Source: an uncultured Hyphomonas sp.
GTDB taxonomy: Bacteria > Pseudomonadota > Alphaproteobacteria > Caulobacterales > Hyphomonadaceae
Length of the DNA: 64,000 nucleotides
Reading direction: 5' to 3'
NCBI RefSeq assembly: GCF_963675305.1
Contig: NZ_OY776147.1
Span: forward strand, 1,612,001 to 1,676,000
Shown here one piece after another: positions 16,818 to 25,198 of the stretch; position 1 is the first letter of the stretch, and each line of letters opens with the position of its first letter. Below the pieces are notes generated by a model. That model saw only the letters and a program-made list of their open reading frames with translations, did not search any database and had not been told where the DNA came from. A program made the position numbers and the translations under genes.

Positions 16818-17504
16818 TTACAGGCGCCCTCCCCGGGAGGCTTCCACCAGTTCAACGACCTCATGGAGGCCATGAAGCGTGTGCCCCGGGTTTGTGTCTG
16901 CATCAGCAGGCCAGTCCAGACCGCGGCGAATCCAGGCCGTTTGCATACCTGCGCCATGCGCACCCAAAATGTCGGCAACAGGATTATCTCCGACAAAGAG
17001 ACAGTCTGGGAGAGAGGTACCGATACGCGCAGCGGCGCGTGCGAACAGTCTGGCATCAGGTTTGCGCAACTGTTCGGCTTCGGAGATGAAACAGGCGTCG
17101 ACCAACTCTGCCAATCCGAGGGCATTGATGTGCCGCGTCTGGAAGCGTGTCCAGCCATTGGTGATGATGCCAAGCCGAAGGCCATCGCTTCGCAATTGCG
17201 TGAGTGTTTCTCTCATATGAGGAAACCCACGCGCGTGTTCGCAACATCGCTCGCTATAGTCTGCAAGCAAAGGCTCCGAAATTGAGGGGTCCCCGCCAAA
17301 CTCTTTCAGTATTTGCGGGTAAACAACCGACTTCGAGACATGGCCCCGCTGATCCAATTCAAGAAACCGCTCCTGCCATTGGCCGGGGGACGCGGAACCC
17401 AGCCGGTCCGCAAATCTTCTGTATTGGTCTTCCAGGAATGACCGGAGCGATCCCGTTCGATCAAGGAGCGTCTCATCAAGATCGAACAGGACAGCCGCAA
17501 TCAT
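16818..17504 (-). CDS. HAD family hydrolase
   Basis: This 228-residue haloacid dehalogenase-type phosphatase has motif I LFDLDETLLD (nucleophile Asp near residue 8), motif II ITNGW, motif III Lys in RKPD and motif IV FVGDNPVADILGA. A helical cap between motifs I and II places it in the YjjG/subfamily IA group, often nucleotidases or sugar-phosphate phosphatases. The nearby guaB might hint at nucleotide monophosphates, but the substrate cannot be read from sequence. The 61-bp gap to guaB contains two hairpins. Confidence 0.88.
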   Translation of the reverse strand: MIAAVLFDLDETLLDRTGSLRSFLEDQYRRFADRLGSASPGQWQERFLELDQRGHVSKSVVYPQILKEFGGDPSISEPLLADYSERCCEHARGFPHMRETLTQLRSDGLRLGIITNGWTRFQTRHINALGLAELVDACFISEAEQLRKPDARLFARAAARIGTSLPDCLFVGDNPVADILGAHGAGMQTAWIRRGLDWPADADTNPGHTLHGLHEVVELVEASRGGRL

Positions 17505-17525
17505 CTGAACGTTGCTAAGTCCCGC

Positions 17526-17566
17526 CCCGCATTTTTACAATGCGGGCTGACGACAAACCGGTCGTC
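17526..17566 (-). terminator. Two hairpins after guaB
   Basis: Immediately beyond the guaB stop, reading on the minus strand, are GACGAC/GTCGTC (17549-17554, 17561-17566; 6-bp stem, 6-nt loop) and CCCGCATT/AATGCGGG (17526-17533, 17539-17546; 8-bp stem, 5-nt loop). Neither has a U-tract. They may end or protect the guaB message, before the HAD gene. Confidence 0.4.
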
Positions 17567-19023
17567 TAGCCTCTCGACAGCGAGTAGTTCGGGCTTTCGC
17601 GGGTCATCTGGACGTCGTGGACGTGGCTTTCGTGCAGGCCGGCGCCGGTGATCTGGACGAACTCGGCCTTCTTGTGCAGCTCGTCGATGTCCTTGGCGCC
17701 GACATAGCCCATCGCCGCGCGCAGGCCGCCCACCATCTGGTGGATGATCGGGTTGAGCGGGCCCTTGAACGGCACCTGGCCTTCGATGCCTTCCGGCACC
17801 AGCTTGTCGGCGGCGGCGTCCTTCTGGAAGTAGCGGTCGGCTGAACCGCGGGCCATGGCGCCGAGGCTGCCCATGCCGCGATAAGCCTTGTAGGACCGGC
17901 CCTGATACAGGAACACCTCGCCGGGCGCCTCTTCGGTGCCTGCAAACATGGAACCCATCATGGCGGTCGCCGCGCCGGCCGCGAGGGCCTTGGCGAAGTC
18001 GCCCGAGAATTTGATGCCGCCATCGGCGATGACCGGAATGCCGGACGACTGGGCGGCGTTGGCGCAGGCCTCGATGGCGGTCAGCTGGGGCACGCCGACA
18101 CCCGCGACGATGCGCGTGGTGCAGATGGAGCCCGGGCCGATGCCGACCTTCACGGCATCCGCGCCTGCATCGATCAGCGCCTTGGTGGCTTCGCTCGTGG
18201 CGACGTTGCCGGCAATGATCTGGACGGCATTGGAAATCTTCTTGGCGCGGGTCACGGCCTCGGCAACCGATTTGGAGTGGCCGTGGGCCGTGTCGATGAT
18301 GACTGCATCGGCCCCGGCCTCGATCAGCGCGGCGGTCCGCTCAAAACCGGCATCGCCGACTGTGGACGCAGCGGCGACGCGCAGGCGGCCTGCCCCGTCT
18401 TTCGCGGCGTTGGGGTTCACGGCGGCCTTGTCCATGTCCTTCACGGTCAGGAGGCCGAGGCACTTGCTGTCCTTGTCGACGATGACGAGGCGCTCGATCC
18501 GGTGCTTGTGCAGCAGGCGGCGCGCTTCTTCAGAGGAGGTCTCCATCTCCACCGTGACGACGTCGCGCGTCATCAGGTTGGCGACCTTCTCGTTCATGTC
18601 CTCGGCAAAGCGGGTGTCGCGATTGGTGATGATGCCGACGACCCTGCCATTGTCCTCAACGACCGGAATGCCGGAGAAGCCGGTGCGCTGCTTCAGTTCA
18701 TTCAGCTCGCCGAGCGTGGCGGTCGGGGCAATGGTGATCGGGTTCATCACCACGCCGCTCTCGTATTTCTTGACCATGGCGACTTCCCCGGCCTGCTCCT
18801 CGACGGAGAGGTTGCGGTGGATGACGCCGATGCCGCCGGCCTGGGCCATGGCGATGGCGAGGCGGGCCTCGGTCACCGTGTCCATCGCCGCTGAGATCAG
18901 CGGAATGTTGAGCGGAATGGTTTTCGTCAGGAAGGTTGAGACGTTGACGTCGGCGGGAAGGACCTCGCTCGCGCCGGGCTGGAGAAGCACGTCGTCAAAG
19001 GTGATCGCTTGTCGGATTTTCAT
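17566..19023 (-). CDS. guaB: IMP dehydrogenase
   Basis: The product has 485 residues from ATG 19023, the standard IMPDH length; an upstream start at 19092 would add 23 atypical residues. The enzyme oxidises IMP to XMP, the committed step to GMP. It has a TIM barrel (FDDVLLQPG, VTEARLAIAMAQAGGIGVIHRN) interrupted by two CBS domains (about 95-205), the catalytic Cys loop GPGSICTTRIVAG near residue 300, and the flap YRGMGSLGAM. A GGGAG ribosome site, part of a GGGAGCTCCC palindrome, precedes the ATG. Confidence 0.97.
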   Translation of the reverse strand: MKIRQAITFDDVLLQPGASEVLPADVNVSTFLTKTIPLNIPLISAAMDTVTEARLAIAMAQAGGIGVIHRNLSVEEQAGEVAMVKKYESGVVMNPITIAPTATLGELNELKQRTGFSGIPVVEDNGRVVGIITNRDTRFAEDMNEKVANLMTRDVVTVEMETSSEEARRLLHKHRIERLVIVDKDSKCLGLLTVKDMDKAAVNPNAAKDGAGRLRVAAASTVGDAGFERTAALIEAGADAVIIDTAHGHSKSVAEAVTRAKKISNAVQIIAGNVATSEATKALIDAGADAVKVGIGPGSICTTRIVAGVGVPQLTAIEACANAAQSSGIPVIADGGIKFSGDFAKALAAGAATAMMGSMFAGTEEAPGEVFLYQGRSYKAYRGMGSLGAMARGSADRYFQKDAAADKLVPEGIEGQVPFKGPLNPIIHQMVGGLRAAMGYVGAKDIDELHKKAEFVQITGAGLHESHVHDVQMTRESPNYSLSRG

Positions 19024-19184
19024 GTGGGGAGCTCCCTTTTCGGCCCCATAAGGGAGTCGCGCGGTCTTGTGAAGCCCTTGCTGCATTTTCATCTGACGGA
19101 ACCGTTTTCCCCCATGACACCGCCTGCGCTGCCTGCTATCGCGGAATTAGTTACAAATGAAAATAATTGCTCTGGGAGGAGCGT

Positions 19185-20354
19185 ATGTTGAGGCTTTCGG
19201 ACTACGGGATGTCCCGTGAGAGAGGATTTCTTGCGTCATTTGATCCGGCGAAGGTGGAACTGCCCCCTGCCCTGAAACCGGCGCGTGACCTTGCCCTATC
19301 CATCCCTCAACTCGTCTGCACCGGCCGCGTGCGGGCCTTGCTGGAACGGTTGCCGGTGATCGACCTCACCGATTTCTGCGCCACCGCCAGCGAGGCCGAA
19401 CAGCGGATCGCCATGCTGCACTATTCCTTCATGGTGCAAACCTATGTCTGGGGCGAGCCCGAGGCGCCGCGCGCCCTGCCCGCCTGTCTCGCCGTGCCGA
19501 TCTGGCAGCTCAGCAAGAGCCTCGGCCAGCCGCCGCTGTTGCCTTACTCCTCCTACACGCTGGAGAACTGGGCCCTGATCGACGAGGCCGGCCCCATCGA
19601 TCTTTCCAATGTCCGGGTGATCCAGCACTTTGACGGCGGGATGGACGAAGCCTGGTTCATCCTGGTCCATGTCGCCATCGAGGCGCGGGCCGGCGAGATG
19701 CTGGACGAAGCGCTGTCGCTGATTGGGGCTGCCGACGCTGGCGACGCCGAAGCAGCCGCCCGCAGCCTCTCTGTCATGTCGGCCGTGTGGGACGATGTGA
19801 ACGCGATCTTCGACCGGATGCCAGAGCGCTGCGATCCCTATTGCTATTTCCACCGGGTGCGTCCGTGGATCCATGGCTGGAAGGACAATCCGGCCCTTGG
19901 CGGCGGACTTGTCTATGAAGGCGTGGACGAGACCGGCGGTGCGCCGCAGGCCTTCCGTGGACAGACGGGCTCTCAATCCTCCATCGTGCCTGCGATGGAC
20001 GCGCTGCTGAGCGTCGGCCACGCGGCAGATCCGCTGCGCAGCTTCCTGGATGAACTTCACGCCTACCGCCCGCCGGCCCACCGTCGTCTGATCGAAGACA
20101 TCCGCGCCGCCAGCAAGGTGCGGGCTTTCGTGGAGGGGTCCGGCGATGCGGCCCTGAAAACGCTCTACAATGAGAACGTTTCGAAGCTCGCCCGCTTCCG
20201 CACCCGGCACCTCGAATATGCAGCCAGCTACATCAACAAGCAGGCCAGCCACAGCGCAGGCAACGACCCCGACGTCGGCACGGGCGGAACACCCTTCATG
20301 AAATACCTGAAGAAGCACCGTGACGAAGCCGAGGCGCACCTCCTGCCGGTCTAA
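19185..20354 (+). CDS. Indoleamine 2,3-dioxygenase family protein
   Basis: This 389-residue haem dioxygenase is of the IDO type, which opens the indole ring of tryptophan to N-formylkynurenine. Family hallmarks are SFMVQTYVWGE near residue 83, the substrate/haem region FRGQTGSQSSIVPAMDALL and the C-terminal FRTRHLEYAASYI, whose His (about 342) is the expected proximal haem ligand. ATG 19185 has GGAGG 5-6 bases upstream. No kynureninase or kynurenine formamidase lies nearby, so the pathway context is missing. Bacterial IDO is less common than TDO. Substrate specificity is inferred. Confidence 0.87.
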   Translation: MLRLSDYGMSRERGFLASFDPAKVELPPALKPARDLALSIPQLVCTGRVRALLERLPVIDLTDFCATASEAEQRIAMLHYSFMVQTYVWGEPEAPRALPACLAVPIWQLSKSLGQPPLLPYSSYTLENWALIDEAGPIDLSNVRVIQHFDGGMDEAWFILVHVAIEARAGEMLDEALSLIGAADAGDAEAAARSLSVMSAVWDDVNAIFDRMPERCDPYCYFHRVRPWIHGWKDNPALGGGLVYEGVDETGGAPQAFRGQTGSQSSIVPAMDALLSVGHAADPLRSFLDELHAYRPPAHRRLIEDIRAASKVRAFVEGSGDAALKTLYNENVSKLARFRTRHLEYAASYINKQASHSAGNDPDVGTGGTPFMKYLKKHRDEAEAHLLPV

Positions 20355-20357
20355 CGG

Positions 20358-20789
20358 CTAGTCGACACAGATAGTCTGGGTGGCCCTGCCGTTCTCAACG
20401 CGGGTGTAGCAACCGAAGGGTTCATCGCTGGCCTGGCAGATCCCCTCGGCTGGCGCGCCTGCCTCAACGGGCCCTGCCGTGTCATCCAGCCGGCATTGGC
20501 CGAGACAGTCTTCGCTGCCGCGGCACGCCTGCCCGGCATCCGGATAAGTCTGGATGCAATGCTGCCAGCCGAGCATACCGGCTTGCCGGACCTCGCCGCC
20601 AGCCGCTTCACAGCGAGCCCGTTCCGCGGGCGTCGCAAACTGCGATGCGAATTGAATCCGCTCATAAGGCGGCGCTGAGCTGCCAAAGTCCGGATTGGCG
20701 GCGTGATAGTCCCGAAGCGTGCTGCAGGCGGCGATCACGGTGACCGCCGCCCCTAAAAGGATCAGCCGCGCTGGCGTCATCCGGGCCAT
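20358..20789 (-). CDS. Cys-rich lipoprotein, hypothetical
   Basis: This 143-residue product (134-140 if a later Met is used) has an N-terminal lipoprotein signal with lipobox IAAC. The mature part has eight Cys after the lipobox (ERARC, WQHC, QACRGSEDCLGQC, GIC, FGCYT, TIC), suggesting a disulfide-stabilised periplasmic domain. I do not recognise a named family. The start is uncertain: ATG 20780 overlaps the GFA gene stop by 4 bp, ATG 20789 by 13. It converges on IDO with a 3-bp gap. Co-translation with the GFA gene is likely. Confidence 0.68.
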   Translation of the reverse strand: MARMTPARLILLGAAVTVIAACSTLRDYHAANPDFGSSAPPYERIQFASQFATPAERARCEAAGGEVRQAGMLGWQHCIQTYPDAGQACRGSEDCLGQCRLDDTAGPVEAGAPAEGICQASDEPFGCYTRVENGRATQTICVD

Positions 20790-21184
20790 CTCTCAAAGGC
20801 CGGAACGCCATCCGGAATATGATGGAAACTCGGCGCATCGGCCGTCTGCATCACCACTTGCGGCTGTCCGAACAGGCTGGTGTCGTCGAGTGAGCCAACC
20901 TTCAGGATCACCGCATCCGGCAAGGCCGGGGAGCGTGTCAGAATGTGCGTCCCGCAGTTCGGGCAGAATTCCCGCGTCACCGCGCCTTCAAGGTCGCCCC
21001 GCTTGAAGCCCTTCGGCTCTCCTTTGGTGTACCGGAATCCCGCCGTGGGCATGGCCATGAAATCGTTCGCCTGGCCGCCGGTAATGTACTGGCACTCCCG
21101 GCAATGGCATTCGCCCTTCATGACCGGTTCTCCATCCGCTTCGTAGCGGATTTCGCCGCAATAGCAGCCGCCTGTGGTTGTCAT
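20777..21184 (-). CDS. GFA family protein (glutathione-dependent formaldehyde-activating enzyme-like)
   Basis: This 135-residue protein has the GFA/CENP-V zinc fold. Zinc-ligand Cys pairs are GCYCG (C7, C9), CHCRECQ (about 27-31) and FCPNCGTH (about 74-77). The name comes from Gfa of Paracoccus, but most family members have no shown glutathione-formaldehyde activity, so the function is open. It overlaps the following Cys-rich lipoprotein gene and is divergent from the dodecin gene by 143 bp. Confidence 0.9.
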   Translation of the reverse strand: MTTTGGCYCGEIRYEADGEPVMKGECHCRECQYITGGQANDFMAMPTAGFRYTKGEPKGFKRGDLEGAVTREFCPNCGTHILTRSPALPDAVILKVGSLDDTSLFGQPQVVMQTADAPSFHHIPDGVPAFERWPG

Positions 21185-21327
21185 CGTCTATCCTCCCAAT
21201 GTGTTGCCGCAATTGTGGAACGCCCGCCATGTTGGCGCAAGCGACAGTTAATTGGAACCTTTCCTGATGCTCGGGCATAAGTCTTGCGGAGGGAGTTGTT
21301 GAGCCAGAACGGGAAAAGCCTGCTCGC

Positions 21328-21630
21328 ATGTCTGTAGACTCCACCACCCGCCAGATCACCGGCACTTCGGATATTTCCGTCGACGACGCGATTGCGCGGG
21401 CCCTCTGCGTGGCGAGAGACGGTTTTGGTGAACCAGACTGGTTCGATGTCGTCACAGCGCGCGGCTTTATTTCCAACGGTCAGGTGACGCACTATCAGGT
21501 GACGCTGAACCTGGGCTACGAAAAAGCCCGTCACAGTGATGGGATGTGTAGCAACGAGTACTATTTCCGGCGTGCCTGTGGCGGCGGCCGGAGTTTTTCG
21601 GGCCAGCACACGATCGAAGCCCGCCTCTGA
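21328..21630 (+). CDS. Dodecin family flavin-binding protein with atypical C-terminus
   Basis: The first 66 residues match dodecin, a small protein that forms a hollow dodecamer storing riboflavin or FMN. Shared elements are ITGTSDISVDDAIARAL, DWFDVV (the flavin-stacking Trp) and GQVTHYQVTLNLGYE (the Gln that contacts flavin). Dodecins usually stop near residue 70, whereas this frame runs to 100 with a dissimilar tail containing two Cys. The change occurs at an AAAAA run (21521-21525); one extra A would give a 70-residue dodecin ending SPSQ. It may be a sequencing or real frameshift, or a genuine extension. The ribosome site is weak. Confidence 0.75.
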   Translation: MSVDSTTRQITGTSDISVDDAIARALCVARDGFGEPDWFDVVTARGFISNGQVTHYQVTLNLGYEKARHSDGMCSNEYYFRRACGGGRSFSGQHTIEARL

Positions 21631-21845
21631 TAATCGTCCAGCAGTTGCACAGGCTTTCACCAGACATGTGTCAGTTCTGGAGTCCTTCTGGCCCCGGCTG
21701 CCCCCGAACTAGGCCTCATCTTGTCAGCGAGAGCCGTCCCGGCCCTCCGAATCTGCTGTAAATACTACAGTTTCACCCTTGGCGTTGTCGCTCTGGTCCG
21801 GGAATTGCCAGTCGGAGTATACTTTTTAGGTATTCCAAGGGCAGG
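21631..21845. promoter_or_regulatory. Upstream region of sulfotransferase with an inverted repeat
   Basis: In this 215-bp gap I see an inverted repeat CTGTA-AATAC-TACAG at 21756-21770 and a -10-like TATACT at 21818-21823. I cannot find a good -35 at 17 bp from it. No gene-like frame is evident. The repeat resembles a shortened lux-box-type dyad but is one base short of that spacing. Confidence 0.35.
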
Positions 21846-22808
21846 TTGAACTCCGTGCGAGGTCTAGGTCGTCTCAAACTCACATCTGTCGCGCTGGTGG
21901 ATTACATCGCCGCGCAGCGGCTGAAGAATACCCTGCTGATCAATGGATTCTGGCGGAGCGGCACAACATGGCTGCAACAGACGCTGGTCGAAGCGCTCCA
22001 TGCAAAATCGCTGTTTGAGCCCTTCTCCCCCGCGGCCGGCCACCAATGGGACCAGTTCCACGGACGGGTCTCGGACGCCAGCCGCAATGTTTACATGCCT
22101 CTCTCGGCGGACTGCCTGACGCCTCGCGACCGGGTAAAACTGCACCTCGCACTGAGGGGCGTCGGCACCCATGGATATACGCACTTCCTGAGAGGGCCAG
22201 GCGACAAATCCTGGTCACGGGACCTCGTGGTCAAGTTTACCCAACTCGGTTTTGTGCTCGACGATGTGGCCGACACCTACCAGGTGCCGATCATCCATAT
22301 CCGGCGCCACCCTGCTGCTGTGTTTGCGAGTTTCAGCGAGACCGACTGGTCCTGGCGCTTCGAGGACGTTCGCCTCAGGGAGCTTTACAGCCCGCAGGAC
22401 TATTCAAAAGGTTCGCTTGAGCGGGAACGCGCCGAAACCCTGCTGCGCTTCGACCGGTTTCCTGCACAGAGGCTGGCCGCCATGTGGAGTCTGAGCGAAA
22501 GGTCCGCCCAGAGAAGCATCATTGCCGGCAAGGCTCATCTGGTGCGCTATGAGGATGTTGTGGACCAGGGACCCGGTATCCTGAACCGGCTGGAACTTTC
22601 TTCGGTGAATATTCCATCCAATGACACAGCGAGCCCTGTAACAACGTCAGGCCGGGAACAATTGTCGGTTTCGCAGCGCCTGAACGACTGGCGGTCGCGC
22701 CTCACACGGACGGAAATCGACACGATCGAGTCCGTCTGCAACGAACTCTTCCCGGACAATGGCTATTTCGACCGCGATGCGTCGAAGTCAGGCACCTATT
22801 CCCGCTAA
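21846..22808 (+). CDS. Sulfotransferase family protein
   Basis: This 320-residue protein has the PAPS-dependent sulfotransferase signatures. The 5'-phosphosulfate loop is NGFWRSGTTWLQQTL (about 32-46). The 3'-phosphate-binding stretch is IIHIRRHPAAVFASFSETDW (about 149-168). An acidic/aromatic W(R/S)FEDVRLRELYSP block follows. The start is TTG at 21846 with AAGGG close upstream, or GTG at 21855; there is no ATG nearby. It is a single gene converging on rlmE. The acceptor (polysaccharide, lipid or small molecule) is unknown. Confidence 0.82.
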   Translation: MNSVRGLGRLKLTSVALVDYIAAQRLKNTLLINGFWRSGTTWLQQTLVEALHAKSLFEPFSPAAGHQWDQFHGRVSDASRNVYMPLSADCLTPRDRVKLHLALRGVGTHGYTHFLRGPGDKSWSRDLVVKFTQLGFVLDDVADTYQVPIIHIRRHPAAVFASFSETDWSWRFEDVRLRELYSPQDYSKGSLERERAETLLRFDRFPAQRLAAMWSLSERSAQRSIIAGKAHLVRYEDVVDQGPGILNRLELSSVNIPSNDTASPVTTSGREQLSVSQRLNDWRSRLTRTEIDTIESVCNELFPDNGYFDRDASKSGTYSR

Positions 22809-22826
22809 GCAGCGGGACACCCCTGC

Positions 22827-23546
22827 TCACTTTGCCTGTGAGCGCCCTTTGAAGCCCTTTGCGACAACAAAGATTTCCGGACTGCCGGCGCGGCTCGCCG
22901 GCGGCTTGATGTGCTTCACGCTGGAGAAGTTCGCTTTCAGCAGGTCCAGCACTTCCTTGGTCGCGCCGCCCTGGAAAACCTTCGAGCAGAAGGTCCCGCC
23001 CGGCGCGAGATGTTCCACTGCGAACGCAGCCGCCATCTCAACCAGGGCGACCGTCCGCAAATGGTCGGTCTGCTTGTGGCCGGTGGTGTTGGCTGCCATG
23101 TCGGACAGGACCAGATCCGGCGCGCCAGTCAGCCCCTTGAGCAGCTCCGTGACATCTTCCGGATTGTTGATGTCGCCCTGGACAATGTGAACGCCGGCCA
23201 GCGGTTCCACCGGCAAGAGGTCGATCCCGGCGATCTCGCTCGCGCCCTTGATCTGAGCGACCTGCATCCATCCGCCGGGCGCACAGCCGAGGTCGACCAC
23301 GCGTTGTCCGCGGCGGAACAGGTGCAGTTTCTCGTCGATTTCCAGCAGTTTGTAGGCCGCGCGGGCACGGTAGCCTTCGGACTTGGCCTTCTGGACGTAA
23401 GGGTCCTGAAGCTGGCGCTCGATCCAGCGCTTGGAGCTTTCATTCTTGGCGCGGTGGGCGATGATCTTGCGTTCACCCATGCGGCGTCCGGAGGACCCCT
23501 TTGTATCGGAGGGGCCTTTCCAGCGGCGTTTTTCGTCGTCTGTCAT
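22827..23546 (-). CDS. rlmE: 23S rRNA 2'-O-methyltransferase (RlmE/FtsJ)
   Basis: This 239-residue SAM-dependent enzyme methylates the ribose of U2552 in the ribosomal A-loop. It has the K-D-K-E tetrad: Lys in RARAAYKLLEID, Asp in LVLSDMAANTTGHKQTDH, Lys in GGTFCSKVFQGG, Glu in SPEIFVVAKGF. The SAM loop is VVDLGCAPGGWMQVA. A basic N-terminal tail of about 40 residues is usual in alphaproteobacteria. The start overlaps the ppx stop by 4 bp, so the two are co-translated. Confidence 0.95.
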   Translation of the reverse strand: MTDDEKRRWKGPSDTKGSSGRRMGERKIIAHRAKNESSKRWIERQLQDPYVQKAKSEGYRARAAYKLLEIDEKLHLFRRGQRVVDLGCAPGGWMQVAQIKGASEIAGIDLLPVEPLAGVHIVQGDINNPEDVTELLKGLTGAPDLVLSDMAANTTGHKQTDHLRTVALVEMAAAFAVEHLAPGGTFCSKVFQGGATKEVLDLLKANFSSVKHIKPPASRAGSPEIFVVAKGFKGRSQAK

Positions 23547-24691
23547 GGGGAGGCCTCCGCTGACCGGTCATTGCTGTCATTCTGCGAAGCCGGGGCTGCA
23601 TCGCTGGCGCCGCTCTGACCATTCCGGCGGCGGTTACCGCGTCTGCGCTGACCTTTGCCGCCATACATCATTGACAACAACAGGCCCTCGCGCAGCCCCC
23701 TGTCGCCGACGCGCATGCGTTCGCCGGGGAAAGCATCCCAGATCGATTGCATGATCGCGCAGCCGGACAGCATGAGGCTGGCCCGCTCTTCTCCGATCGT
23801 CGGCAAGGTGGCGCGGCCTTCCAGGCCCAGGTCGCGCAGGAGCTTGACCGCCGCGTCGGCCTCGTCGCGGCTCATCCAGCTGCCGTCGACCTTGTCACGG
23901 CGATAGCGTTCCAGCTTCAGATGGACACCGGCAAGGCAGGTTACCGTACCGGACGTGCCGATCAGGTGTGAGCCGCGGGTTGCCATGGCGCGGCTGACGC
24001 GTTCCGTCCCCTTCCAAGCTTTGATCACCTCGCCGCAATGCGCAAGCATGGCCGGAAACGCCTCCTCTTCCGGCAAATGGCCGAAGCGCTCATGCAGGGT
24101 CACCACGCCCAGGGGCAGGCTCGTCCAGTCCTGAATGGGCGCGCGCTTGACGAGGCCGTGCGAGCCGCCTTCGCGCGCCACTTTGGCGTTCACCCAGGAA
24201 AGCTCTGTGGAGCCGCCGCCAATATCGATCACAAGCACCGTTTTCGCGTCTTCCGCCATGAGGTCATGGCATCCGATGGTTGCAAGCCGCGCTTCTTCCT
24301 TGGCGTTGATGATCTTGAAGGTCAGGCCGGTTTCTTCCTGGACCCTGCGGATGAAATCCGGCCCGTTTTCAGCCTGCCGGCAAGCCTCCGTCGCGATGCA
24401 GCGCACCCGGCCGACGCCGTGGTGTTTCAGCTTGCGCCGGATGGCTTTCAGCGCGTCCAGCGCCCGCTCGATGGCGGCGTCAGACATGCGTCCCGTTTCG
24501 TGCAGGCCTTCGCCGAGACGCGCAATCTGCGAATGCGAATCAACGACGCGGAAGGACTTCCCCCACGGCTCCGCCACGAGCAGGCGGCAATTATTTGTCC
24601 CAAGGTCGACGGCCGCATAAAGCGGTCCGCTACGCCCCTTGCGCGAACCTCGCCGGTTACCCCGGCGGTTCGCCGCTTTTTTGTCAGCCAT
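23543..24691 (-). CDS. ppx: Ppx/GppA exopolyphosphatase family protein
   Basis: The product has 382 residues from ATG 24691. A TTG at 24721 is possible but would leave only 21 bp to hspQ; neither has a clear ribosome site. The actin-like ASKHA fold shows phosphate loops LYAAVDLGTNNCRLLV and VLVIDIGGGSTELSWV, with Glu in RCIATEACRQAENG as the likely catalytic base. The enzyme releases phosphate from polyphosphate or pppGpp. Basic, Asn/Arg-rich ends flank the domain. It is coupled to rlmE, and a PPK2 gene lies further along this window. Confidence 0.9.
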   Translation of the reverse strand: MADKKAANRRGNRRGSRKGRSGPLYAAVDLGTNNCRLLVAEPWGKSFRVVDSHSQIARLGEGLHETGRMSDAAIERALDALKAIRRKLKHHGVGRVRCIATEACRQAENGPDFIRRVQEETGLTFKIINAKEEARLATIGCHDLMAEDAKTVLVIDIGGGSTELSWVNAKVAREGGSHGLVKRAPIQDWTSLPLGVVTLHERFGHLPEEEAFPAMLAHCGEVIKAWKGTERVSRAMATRGSHLIGTSGTVTCLAGVHLKLERYRRDKVDGSWMSRDEADAAVKLLRDLGLEGRATLPTIGEERASLMLSGCAIMQSIWDAFPGERMRVGDRGLREGLLLSMMYGGKGQRRRGNRRRNGQSGASDAAPASQNDSNDRSAEASP

Positions 24692-24742
24692 GATGTGGCC
24701 CAAACTTAAATCTTGAGGCAATCTCTACCACAGGAGACGTAA

Positions 24743-25195
24743 ATGACTAGTAGACGTAGCCTCTTTGGATGGTTGACCGGGGGACGCGGCCGCAAGAGCA
24801 AGCCGTCCGCCGAAGCACCCTATGTGCTGGACCGCCCCGTTGACCGGAATGTCAGCTACAATGCCGTCTCCACCTTCACGGCAAAATACCAGATCGGACA
24901 GGTCGTCCGGCACCGTCACTTCCCGTTCCGCGGCATCATTTTCGATGTGGATCCGCAGTTCGCGAATACAGACGAATGGTATGAGGCCATTCCGGAAGAA
25001 GTGCGCCCCCGCAAGGATCAGCCCTTCTACCACCTGTTCGCCGAGAATGAGCGCACGCACTACATTGCTTACGTGTCGGAACAGAATCTCGTTCCGGATG
25101 ACTCTGCCCAGCCGCTGAACCATCCCGACATCCAGGAATGGTTCAACCTGACATCGCGCGGCACCTACGAACTCAAAAAGGGCGTCGCAAACTAG
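24743..25195 (+). CDS. hspQ: Heat shock protein HspQ
   Basis: The product has 150 residues; the core (about 45-125) matches HspQ, which binds hemimethylated oriC in E. coli and acts as a Lon specificity enhancer. Signatures are AKYQIGQVVRHRHFPFRGIIFDVDPQFANTDEWYEAIP and QPFYHLFAENERTHYIAYVSEQNL. It has an N-terminal basic extension and a longer C-terminus than the 105-residue E. coli protein, as is common in alphaproteobacteria. ACAGGAG lies just upstream of ATG. It is divergent from ppx and converges on the small gene at 25199. Confidence 0.9.
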   Translation: MTSRRSLFGWLTGGRGRKSKPSAEAPYVLDRPVDRNVSYNAVSTFTAKYQIGQVVRHRHFPFRGIIFDVDPQFANTDEWYEAIPEEVRPRKDQPFYHLFAENERTHYIAYVSEQNLVPDDSAQPLNHPDIQEWFNLTSRGTYELKKGVAN

Positions 25196-25198
25196 GCA

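Noticed and set aside
17936..19051. Long open frame (371 codons) opposite guaB
   Set aside because: Ser/Thr/Ala-rich shadow of a complete IMP dehydrogenase; no ribosome site and no family.
19024..19092. Longer IMP dehydrogenase start
   Set aside because: The added 23 residues are not part of the family and the downstream ATG gives the exact usual length with a ribosome site.
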